The position numbers and the translations under genes were made by a program. From JBNJEM01 sp051745935 (GTDB lineage: Bacteria; Planctomycetota; Planctomycetia; Pirellulales; Pirellulaceae), in the NCBI GenBank assembly GCA_051745935.1, contig JBNJEM010000552.1:1-5426 (forward strand): a DNA stretch of 5,426 bases, written 5' to 3'. The first letter of the stretch is position 1, and each line of letters begins with the position of its first letter. This document shows positions 1-4,884 of the stretch, piece after piece. The notes below the pieces were generated by a model. That model saw nothing but the letters and a program-made list of their open reading frames with translations. It did not search any database and had not been told where the DNA came from.

Positions 1-130
1 CGTGTCTCCGAATCGTCCGGCACACTGGCTCCGCTCGCGATCCCCGTTTTTTGGAGAGGGAACGCGTTTTGCCGCTCGCTCAGCCAGTGCCACCCTCCGA
101 AAAACGCCGCAGTTGTTTCCGAGCCTTCCC
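1..130. other. Non-coding gap downstream of cpaB with inverted and direct repeats
   Basis: This stretch follows the cpaB stop codon on the minus strand and runs to the window edge. I see no convincing start for the next pilus gene; a secretin (CpaC/RcpA) would be expected next from usual Tad gene order. It contains an 8-bp inverted repeat, CACTGGCT at 23-30 and AGCCAGTG at 82-89, and inside it a direct repeat CCGCTCGC at 31-38 and 72-79. A T-run lies at 46-51 on the plus strand, so the structure does not look like a terminator for the minus-strand operon. A GTG preceded by GGAG near 21-24 on the minus strand could open a frame leaving the window, but too few codons remain to judge. Confidence 0.4.
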
Positions 131-1303
131 TTAGTCCTGTATGTGCCGGCTTGCTTTTTCTTCCATCTCTCCCTCTTCTTCCTCTTCCGTCAGCGAATCC
201 TGTTCTGGCTCCGGCCCCCCCTCGGCGGACATCGCGTCCGGTGTCGCGGGAATTTGACCGTCCCCGTGGACCGGCGGAACGACATCCCCGGACCGCCGTG
301 TTGCCCCCGTCGCGGACGCCCCGCCGTCGCCCTTTCGCGGCAGTCGATTCTCATGATCCCAAACGAAGCTCGTACCACCTCGGGGCGTCAACACCTGCAT
401 TTGCCAAGCGGACTCCGCCCCGCCCCGAGGCAGCGAGGCCAAAGTACCCGCCCCCATCGTGTTCCCCGTCCCGGAGGGGCTTTGCTTCAATTGGGATAGG
501 AAGTTCATGAAGCCGCCCGCGGCCGAGGCCAATTTCGCCCCCGACTCCTTTCGCCGCTGGGCTGTCTGTTCTTTGTCCGCATCATCCGACCCCGAGCCGA
601 ATAAGCTTTCAACCGTGGCGGTTTCCCCCTCGTCCGACGCGATCGTCTCGTTGGGACGCCGCAACGCCAGCCGCAAGGTTCCCAGTTCACTGGCCAGCAT
701 CAAGCGCGCCACCTGGCCGTGCTCGACCAAAACCGAAACCGTCTTGGCCACAATGGTTCGCCCTTCGGGGTCCTTTCCGAATTCGGTTTCCGAGTTGACC
801 GCGAAGATCCGTACATTACGCAGAATCTCACGCGTCCCCGTTTTGGGCGCACCCGAGCGTTGCGAAAAGTACCCCACGATGTCCACTCGGTCCCCTGGAT
901 TCACCAGGCCGGACACGGCGGTGTCCATCTGGACCTTGAAACTACAGACCCGAAAACCCTCCGGGATCTTGATCGCCGCGCCTTCAATTCCATCGGCTAC
1001 TTTCGCCTTCAAAATCGGTTCGCCCTTGTAGAACCGAACCCGGGCAAACTTCTCTTTGATCTGGTCGAAATCCGTGATCCCCCCTTGCGGGGCTTTTGAT
1101 TTGGGCCAGTCCTCAACTTTCACATTGTCCGCGTCCAGTTTCTCATTCACGTCAATGTCCGCGCTCGCGACGTAAATTTGAACCATCTCCAGCGCGTCAC
1201 CGCCCGAACCCGACCCTCGTTTGGTGACTTGGCTGATGGCGGTCGCGGCAACCAGGCCGCAACCCAGCGCAATCAGGATCAGCACCATCGATTTCGCACG
1301 CAT
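131..1303 (-). CDS. cpaB: Flp pilus assembly protein CpaB/RcpC (SAF domain)
   Basis: A 390-residue protein of the CpaB/RcpC family, a periplasmic or inner-membrane-anchored component of Tad/Flp pilus machines thought to act with the secretin. An N-terminal signal anchor (about residues 6-24, MVLILIALGCGLVAATAI) is followed by a SAF-like domain (about 41-103: VQIYVASADIDVNEKL, then FYKGEPILKAKV) and the RcpC/CpaB domain (about 110-217) with the typical VSGLVNPGDRVDIV stretch (130-143) and VLVEHGQVARLMLASELGTLRLALR (191-215). After it come a low-complexity linker (about 225-298), a short conserved-looking strand region WQMQVLTPRGGTSFVW (300-315), and an acidic tail with EEEEEGEMEEK (373-383). 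The start at 1303 is preferred over an in-frame ATG six codons upstream because AGAGG sits 7 nt before it. The tail makes the protein longer than classical CpaB proteins. It is the last gene of the visible operon, 73 nt after tadE. Confidence 0.93.
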   Translation of the reverse strand: MRAKSMVLILIALGCGLVAATAISQVTKRGSGSGGDALEMVQIYVASADIDVNEKLDADNVKVEDWPKSKAPQGGITDFDQIKEKFARVRFYKGEPILKAKVADGIEGAAIKIPEGFRVCSFKVQMDTAVSGLVNPGDRVDIVGYFSQRSGAPKTGTREILRNVRIFAVNSETEFGKDPEGRTIVAKTVSVLVEHGQVARLMLASELGTLRLALRRPNETIASDEGETATVESLFGSGSDDADKEQTAQRRKESGAKLASAAGGFMNFLSQLKQSPSGTGNTMGAGTLASLPRGGAESAWQMQVLTPRGGTSFVWDHENRLPRKGDGGASATGATRRSGDVVPPVHGDGQIPATPDAMSAEGGPEPEQDSLTEEEEEGEMEEKASRHIQD

Positions 1304-1315
1304 ATTGATTCCTCT

Positions 1316-1376
1316 GCCCAAAGTTTTGGGCTATTCGAGCTGCTGGCATAGACCCCACTAATGACCCCTTGCCAGC
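1316..1376 (-). repeat. Two tandem stem-loops in the tadE-cpaB gap
   Basis: The 73-nt gap between tadE and cpaB holds two inverted repeats. Starting directly after the tadE stop, GCTGGCA (1342-1348) pairs with TGCCAGC (1370-1376) around a 21-nt loop that itself contains GACCCC twice. A second, GCCCAAA-GT-TTTGGGC (1316-1331), is a near-perfect 16-nt palindrome ending one base before the cpaB Shine-Dalgarno AGAGG. Neither is followed by a U-run in the minus direction, so termination is unlikely. An mRNA-processing, stability or translation-modulating role for cpaB is an inference. Confidence 0.5.
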
Positions 1377-1904
1377 CTACTGAACGCTTTCCCCACGCAT
1401 GACCGTCGTGGCCGAAAGCGTTTTCCCACTAAGATACATCGGCGATGGAAGCCAGCTGACCTGATCGAATGGGACGTCAACCGTTACAGTCACGGGGTCG
1501 CCAAAGTTCACCTCATTCAGATTTGTTGGCGTAACCGTTATGGACGCTCCCGAAATCGAACCGCTGGACAGATACTCGTTGACCGCCCCCTCCACTTCCG
1601 CGGAACTGGATCCTTCCAGTACGGCCAAGCGAGCCCCCTCGCGAGACGCGTTCGTGATCACCTGCTGAACCATCACCATTCGCCCATATTCAATCATCCC
1701 CAGAGCGAAGAGCAGGAAAACCGGCGCCACCACGGCAAATTCCACTGCCGCCGCACCTCGTCGCTTGTTTCGGTATGATCGGCAGAGTTTCTCCAACTTC
1801 CATCGAGAATTCCTTAGAGTTTGCACGGATTTCCCAGCACCCCCGAGAGTCCTGGCGCGTCTATTTGTCCTATTTTGGCTGCGCTTGATCGGTATGGTCG
1901 TCAT
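1377..1904 (-). CDS. tadE: TadE-like minor pilin / pseudopilin
   Basis: A TadE-family pseudopilin of the Tad pilus system. From the ATG at 1904 it has 175 residues. The family block is RRGAAAVEFAVVAPVFLLFALGMIEYGRM (about 48-76): G50 is the predicted last leader residue, so mature A51 is +1 and E55 is the +5 glutamate required in type IV pilin-like substrates. The hydrophobic segment (about 54-71) would form the N-terminal helix and membrane anchor. The rest (NASREGARLAVL, then a beta-rich SITVTPTN and VTVTVDVPF region) matches the TadE-like pattern of a small globular C-terminus. The start overlaps the cpaA stop as ATGA (1901-1904), suggesting translational coupling. The leader from this start is 50 residues, basic and long for the family; an in-frame TTG at 1793 would give a 13-residue leader and is a real alternative. 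The reading frame stays open far upstream, but that part is the opposite frame of cpaA and not coding. Confidence 0.88.
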   Translation of the reverse strand: MTTIPIKRSQNRTNRRARTLGGAGKSVQTLRNSRWKLEKLCRSYRNKRRGAAAVEFAVVAPVFLLFALGMIEYGRMVMVQQVITNASREGARLAVLEGSSSAEVEGAVNEYLSSGSISGASITVTPTNLNEVNFGDPVTVTVDVPFDQVSWLPSPMYLSGKTLSATTVMRGESVQ

Positions 1905-2485
1905 ATCAACAGTCCCATCCAAGCAAAATAGGAAATCGAACCAATGGCGATCGGGATTCCGTAGGGCAGCAACAACATTGAACTCTTGCGGTTGGCCGCA
2001 AGCTCCGATAACGCGTTCGGATCGCGAACGATCAGGATCTCCGTCGCAATGACCCACAGCTGCCTCAGATGTTTTTGCCACGCTCGTCGCGTCACGATCA
2101 TGGCGATCGCCAGGATGGCCCCTACCACGGCGGTAACGCAGAAAGCGTAAAAGGTGTGTGTCGCATGCATCCAGGCGCCCAGGCCGGCCATCAGCTTCAC
2201 GTCTCCCGCGCCCATCCCGCCAATGGCGTAGGCGGGCAACAACAACAAGAGACCGACGATCATCCCCAGGAAACTCCATCCCAATCCGCCCCATAACGAC
2301 CCGCCTGTCCACAGTGCCACGGACGCGCTGTACATCCAGCCGCTGATGATCATGGAGAAAGTGAGCCAATTGGGAACCTTCAGTTTGATCCCATCAATCA
2401 CGGCCGCCAGGATCAAGAATACCGTCACGACCCACACCGGCCAGTGTTCAACCAGCGCTGCCAGAATTGTTGAAAGAATATCCAT
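1901..2485 (-). CDS. cpaA: Prepilin peptidase CpaA/TadV (A24A family)
   Basis: A 194-residue integral membrane aspartic protease that should cleave the leader of Flp pilin and of TadE at the cytoplasmic face of the inner membrane. It has the short, methylase-free architecture of CpaA/TadV. Visible catalytic signatures are D31 in AAVIDGIKLKVPNWLT (23-42, with the usual hydrophobic-PN element after the first aspartate) and the GxGD motif GAGDVKL (92-98) with D95. Membrane segments are recognisable at about 16-31, 41-58, 66-85, 110-131 and 172-193. The start at 2485 has AAGGTGAG just upstream, with GGAGGT a little further out. It follows a microprotein ORF by 127 nt and overlaps tadE by ATGA, so enzyme and substrate are translated from one transcript. 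A 30-residue insert (about 134-168) with charged residues lies before the last helix. Confidence 0.93.
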   Translation of the reverse strand: MDILSTILAALVEHWPVWVVTVFLILAAVIDGIKLKVPNWLTFSMIISGWMYSASVALWTGGSLWGGLGWSFLGMIVGLLLLLPAYAIGGMGAGDVKLMAGLGAWMHATHTFYAFCVTAVVGAILAIAMIVTRRAWQKHLRQLWVIATEILIVRDPNALSELAANRKSSMLLLPYGIPIAIGSISYFAWMGLLI

Positions 2486-2612
2486 CGTCTCACCTTACCT
2501 CCACGTCCGCCCTGGTAACTGGTTAGCCGAGTGGCGTACACGGCTGCCAATCAGCTGAAGCGTTACCCGGTCCGTTTTTTCTCGCGCCCCGGAATACCCT
2601 TCCGCCAGCTCC

Positions 2613-2723
2613 TCAAACTCGCAAGCTCAGCAGACAACTGATGACGGCCGCCGCCACCGTGAAACAGTAGCACACCATTTCCAACGCGCCGGCCATCACG
2701 TTCTCGGGAAGCATGGAATACAT
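2613..2723 (-). CDS. Putative 36-residue single-span membrane microprotein
   Basis: A small ORF between the pilin terminator and cpaA, in operon orientation. From the ATG at 2723 it encodes MYSMLPENVMAGALEMVCYC followed by FTVAAAVISCLLSLRV and a TGA stop. A GAGGAA Shine-Dalgarno is placed 8 nt before the ATG, as good as that of the annotated neighbours. Residues about 16-34 are almost entirely hydrophobic or small and long enough for one membrane span; three cysteines (18, 20, 30) lie within it. There is no G|xxxxE prepilin site, so it is not an obvious Flp-like pilin. I do not recognise the family. Position inside a Tad operon suggests, but does not prove, a role in pilus assembly or in the peptidase complex. 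A chance ORF remains possible because it is so short. Confidence 0.5.
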   Translation of the reverse strand: MYSMLPENVMAGALEMVCYCFTVAAAVISCLLSLRV

Positions 2724-2777
2724 AACAACGGTTCCTCACGCTACGCGGTTGCCTGTCTCACTTCCCCACACACACTG

Positions 2778-2821
2778 AAAACCCCTCCGCCGGAAATCAA
2801 CGTTACCGCCGCCGGCGGAGG
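2778..2821 (-). terminator. Intrinsic terminator after flp
   Basis: A perfect 10-bp GC-rich stem, CCTCCGCCGG (2784-2793) against CCGGCGGAGG (2812-2821), with an 18-nt loop, starts 25 nt after the flp stop. Read on the minus strand, the stem is followed by GG and then TTTT (2781-2778), the form of a factor-independent terminator. It lies between the pilin and the rest of the operon, so partial read-through would give much more pilin than assembly proteins. The T-run is short, which fits a leaky terminator. Confidence 0.7.
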
Positions 2822-2846
2822 AGGGTGTGCGTCCTGGGTAACTCGG

Positions 2847-3023
2847 TCAGTTGCCCAATTGAGCCGAAACATCCGCAAACGTATCGTTGGCGTTCTCTCC
2901 GATCAACGTAATCGTCCCCAAACAAACGACCACGATCAACGCCAGCATCACGGCGTACTCAACCGCTGTGGGGCCATCTTCCGATACGAGGAAATGCTGT
3001 ACTTTCTTGGCGAGACTCTTCAT
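2847..3023 (-). CDS. flp: Flp family type IVc major pilin
   Basis: A 58-residue Flp/Fap pilin, the subunit polymerised into the Tad pilus fibre. The leader MKSLAKKVQHFLVSEDG ends at G17; cleavage by CpaA would release a mature protein starting PTAVEY, with the +5 glutamate E22 and +6 tyrosine Y23 of the Flp motif. A hydrophobic stretch (about 24-42, AVMLALIVVVCLGTITLIG) follows, then a short polar tail NANDTFADVSAQLGN. Length and arrangement are normal for the family. The start at 3023 is chosen over longer in-frame options because GGAGGA lies about 7 nt upstream and the leader then has the expected length. It is the first gene of the minus-strand pilus operon and is followed at once by a terminator, as expected for a highly expressed subunit. 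Proline at +1 is known in planctomycete-type Flp sequences as far as I recall. Confidence 0.95.
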   Translation of the reverse strand: MKSLAKKVQHFLVSEDGPTAVEYAVMLALIVVVCLGTITLIGENANDTFADVSAQLGN

Positions 3024-3088
3024 GACTTTCCTCCAATTGTCGTGCTGTCCGCCCGGTGAACATGTTGCTCGATGAGAGGCGGACATCA

Positions 3089-3119
3089 CGTATACAAAAA
3101 GCGTTGTGGCGGATTCCAA
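3089..3119 (-). promoter_or_regulatory. Weak sigma-70-like promoter candidate for flp
   Basis: On the minus strand, TTGGAA (3114-3119) and TATACG (3089-3094) resemble -35 and -10 boxes, with the -10 preceded by TG. The 19-nt spacing is long and the match partial. It would place the start of transcription about 60 nt before the flp ATG, a reasonable leader length. No sigma-54 GG-GC pair was found nearby. This is the best candidate by eye only. Confidence 0.22.
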
Positions 3120-3367
3120 CAGGCCAAGTTCTCACTTCAAGGCTGATCAATGTCCCTGGCCTGTCCGAATTCGCGGAAAACAATTTACTGCCCCTCCCTC
3201 GCACAAAGCAGCACCAACCTTCGCTAGATATAACGAACGGCACCCTTTCGGCAGCTCAGCCATTGTCCGCCCTCAAAGGTCGAACAACCTGAAGCTTTGC
3301 GTCACCAGCCTCTCGACCGGCTTGCCTTTATCGAGGATGTGAGGCTACAACATACTGGACAACCCAT

Positions 3368-3415
3368 GCTGCAAGCCTCCGGAGAACTCCGGAAATCAAG
3401 GATCTCGCTTGCAGC
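3368..3415. repeat. Nested inverted repeat
   Basis: An outer perfect 9-bp pair, GCTGCAAGC (3368-3376) and GCTTGCAGC (3407-3415), encloses an inner perfect 7-bp pair, TCCGGAG-AA-CTCCGGA (3378-3393). The inner stem is separated from the outer by 1 nt on one side and 13 nt on the other. Folded RNA from either strand could form a two-stem hairpin. No U-run follows on either strand, so it is not an ordinary terminator. Confidence 0.6.
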
Positions 3416-3741
3416 CAACGACTGGGTGTGGCCAGACAACCGATTGATCAATTGCCTGCCACACTTTAACCCTATGTCACAGTACGTCGGCGTCAAATTG
3501 CGAGCTTTAGAAAATCGGGGGGTTTTTTCAAGAAACGCCATAACAGAATCCCCCAGGAACTTTTGGGGAGCGGGGGCCAAGTTTTGTCATGGGCTGTGAA
3601 TCGTTTCTCAGCCACTGATAGCCATCTCCACGGCCAAGGGCTGGGCCCCGATGAAAACCTCCGAATTCAGGCAGACGGGGGCCACTGGGGCCCCTTGCAT
3701 CCGAAACGTGCACCGATGTTTCAATCTGTGATATCCATTCT

Positions 3742-3764
3742 CACGTGATTGTCGCTCCATCGCG
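3742..3764 (+). repeat. Imperfect direct repeat, copy 1
   Basis: CACGTGATTGTC, five bases, then ATCGCG. Shares C(A/G)CGTGATTGTC and ATCGCG with the copy at 3925-3946. It abuts the left side of the hairpin element at 3767-3841. Confidence 0.45.
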
Positions 3765-3766
3765 GC

Positions 3767-3841
3767 GAACATTTTTTTGTCTCTCATCTTTTTGTCCAAC
3801 TGTCATTTCAAGACAAGAACATGCAAGACAAAAATATCGCG
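3767..3841. repeat. Inverted pair of tandem 15-nt repeats (DKKM-type element)
   Basis: On the minus strand two adjacent 15-nt units read GACAAAAAGATGAGA (3796-3782) and GACAAAAAAATGTTC (3781-3767). On the plus strand two more read GACAAGAACATGCAA (3812-3826) and GACAAAAATATCGCG (3827-3841). The two pairs face each other across a 15-nt spacer, giving an imperfect stem of about 26 positions with 21 matches (3771-3796 against 3812-3837). Because 15 is a multiple of three, the minus strand reads as DKKMRDKKM when translated, which explains the spurious open frame there. I recall similar DKKM-reading intergenic repeats from planctomycete genomes, but cannot confirm that here. Confidence 0.65.
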
Positions 3842-3924
3842 TTTCAGCCACCGGGCCCATCACACATGGTATGGGTGTCGCTGCGGTGTGCCCAACAGCC
3901 GGTTCGCGTGTTCATCACCCACCC

Positions 3925-3946
3925 CGCGTGATTGTCAATCATCGCG
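3925..3946 (+). repeat. Imperfect direct repeat, copy 2, with operator-like palindrome
   Basis: CGCGTGATTGTCAATCATCGCG repeats most of 3742-3764 and is itself a near-perfect palindrome: TGATTG-T-CAATCA flanked by CGCG on both sides with one extra T. The one-base centre is unsuited to an RNA hairpin and fits a dimeric protein-binding site better. Which regulator would bind is unknown. Confidence 0.45.
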
Positions 3947-4079
3947 TGCCGAGCCCCCCGCGGACGCCCCCTGGCCTGCTGCTTGTCCTGAAGATGGTTG
4001 ACCGATCGACGGGCACCCGGTGGCAGCGAACTCATTGGGCGCGCATGGCCACACCGCTGGACATGGCCGGCAAAACGGG

Positions 4080-4127
4080 CCCGGGGGCGAACCGGTTCCT
4101 CCCCCGGGGTGGGAGCATAACTGCTCC
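4080..4127 (+). repeat. Two adjacent stem-loops upstream of fetA
   Basis: The first pairs CCCGGGGG (4080-4087) with CCCCCGGG (4101-4108) around a 13-nt loop that contains the perfect palindrome GAACCGGTTC (4089-4098). The second is GGAGCA-TAAC-TGCTCC (4112-4127), a 6-bp stem with a 4-nt loop. They lie about 100 nt before the fetA start. If transcription starts upstream of them they form a structured leader; alternatively they mark the end of an unseen transcript. No run of T follows, so a strong intrinsic terminator is not supported. Confidence 0.5.
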
Positions 4128-4224
4128 GTGCACTATGCTGTTAGCGAGGTCAAGCCAACTCGTCCGGTAGCGGGAGCAACCGTGGCGTTTGACCACCGAA
4201 GGACAAGGAAAACACGAAATCACC

Positions 4225-4884
4225 ATGCTGTTAGAGATTCTCGGAATTGGACGCACGGCGGGCCAACTGAAGCTCCTGGACAACGTTTCCTTCTCCGTCC
4301 GGGAGGGACAACGGCTTTCCGTTCTCGGCCCATCCGGCAGCGGCAAAACACTGCTATTGCGTTCCCTCGCCCTACTGGCTCCGATTGACGCGGGGGACAT
4401 CCGCTGGCGGGGACATCGGGTCCACGGGGCCGCGATCCCACACTACCGCAGTCGGGTCGTCTATCTTCACCAGCAACCCGCGCTAATTGAAGGAAGCGTG
4501 GAGGACAATCTAAGGCTCCCGTTTTCACTGCGAGTTCACCGGGACAAACGGTTCGAACGCGCTCGAATCCTCTCGCTGCTCAACGCGTTTGGGCGGACCG
4601 AGGGGTTTTTATCCAAACAGCAAGGCGACTTGTCAGGCGGCGAGGCCCAGCTGACCGCCCTGTTGCGGGCCATGCAGCTCGATCCGGACCTCTTGCTACT
4701 GGACGAACCCACCGCGGCCCTGGATCCCGCGGCCACCGAGATGGTTGAGAGGCTGGTATCAAACTGGTGCGGCCAGCAAGCCGGACGTGGCACGATTTGG
4801 GTCACGCACGACCAAGAACAGGCGCGGCGAGTGGCCAGGTCCGTTCTGCACATTCGAGACGGCCGTTTGAATGGAGACGTCTGA
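4225..4884 (+). CDS. fetA: FetA/YbbL-type ABC transporter ATP-binding protein
   Basis: A 219-residue ABC ATPase that would energise the adjacent FetB-type permease at the inner membrane; in E. coli the FetAB pair is linked to iron export and peroxide resistance. All nucleotide-binding motifs are present: Walker A GPSGSGKT (35-42), Q-loop in YLHQQPAL (80-87), signature LSGGE (136-140), Walker B LLLLDEP (156-162) with catalytic E161, D-loop AALD (164-167) and H-loop H195 in WVTHD. Length matches the short FetA group (about 220) with no extra domain. The ATG at 4225 is chosen because the protein then starts right at the first strand of the domain (LLEILGIGR); a TTG at 4189 would add 12 polar residues. 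The ribosome site is weak: AAGGA lies about 16 nt upstream. The identity rests on the neighbouring permease; the ATPase alone would only be a generic ABC protein. It is divergent from the pilus operon. Confidence 0.92.
   Translation: MLLEILGIGRTAGQLKLLDNVSFSVREGQRLSVLGPSGSGKTLLLRSLALLAPIDAGDIRWRGHRVHGAAIPHYRSRVVYLHQQPALIEGSVEDNLRLPFSLRVHRDKRFERARILSLLNAFGRTEGFLSKQQGDLSGGEAQLTALLRAMQLDPDLLLLDEPTAALDPAATEMVERLVSNWCGQQAGRGTIWVTHDQEQARRVARSVLHIRDGRLNGDV

Larger units (their letters stand above)
3024..4224. other. 1.2-kb intergenic region between divergent operons, rich in inverted repeats
   Basis: No frame here has both a good start and recognisable protein content; the open frames read through repeats and give low-complexity Pro/Arg/Ser-rich products. 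Structures noted separately are at 3368-3415, 3742-3946 and 4080-4127. Smaller ones are GCCT/AGGC with CTCGA/TCGAG at 3308-3345, and GGGGCC-ACTGG-GGCCCC at 3678-3694. A second minus-strand promoter-like pair, TTGACG (3491-3496) and TAGGGT (3469-3474) with a 16-nt gap, lies just beside a G6T6 run (3517-3528). A non-coding RNA, a long regulated leader or remains of a mobile element are all possible; the sequence does not decide. Confidence 0.5.

Noticed and set aside
2..1099. Several plus-strand open frames of 119-190 residues
   Set aside because: They lie antisense to cpaB, are rich in Pro, Arg and Ser, lack ribosome sites and family motifs, and are explained by the GC-rich codons of the real gene.
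1905..2369. N-terminal extension of the tadE frame to 330 residues
   Set aside because: This part overlaps cpaA in another frame and encodes an Arg/Asp/His-rich product without motifs; cpaA has catalytic motifs and the tadE ATG overlaps its stop.
2519..2580. tRNA-like fragment (GGTTAGCCGAGTGGC resembles a Leu/Ser D-arm)
   Set aside because: No acceptor stem, anticodon arm or GTTCGAATC-type T-arm can be assembled around it.
3024..3119. Longer Flp start giving 90 residues
   Set aside because: The ATG at 3023 has a strong GGAGGA site and yields the expected 17-residue leader.
3297..3599. Overlapping sense and antisense ORFs of about 100 and 92 residues
   Set aside because: They cover the nested inverted repeat, overlap each other on opposite strands, and show no domain or ribosome site that favours either.
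3608..3799. Minus-strand ORF reading DKKMRDKKM
   Set aside because: It begins at a TTG inside the 15-nt repeat, has no ribosome site, and its start is a translation of repeat DNA.
3742..3946. CRISPR array
   Set aside because: Only two imperfect copies of the longer repeat exist, and the 15-nt units are contiguous and inverted, with no spacers of constant length.
3745..4170. Plus-strand ORF of 141 residues
   Set aside because: It runs through the hairpin, the direct repeats and the GC-rich stem-loops, with Pro/Arg/Thr-rich low-complexity content and no motif.
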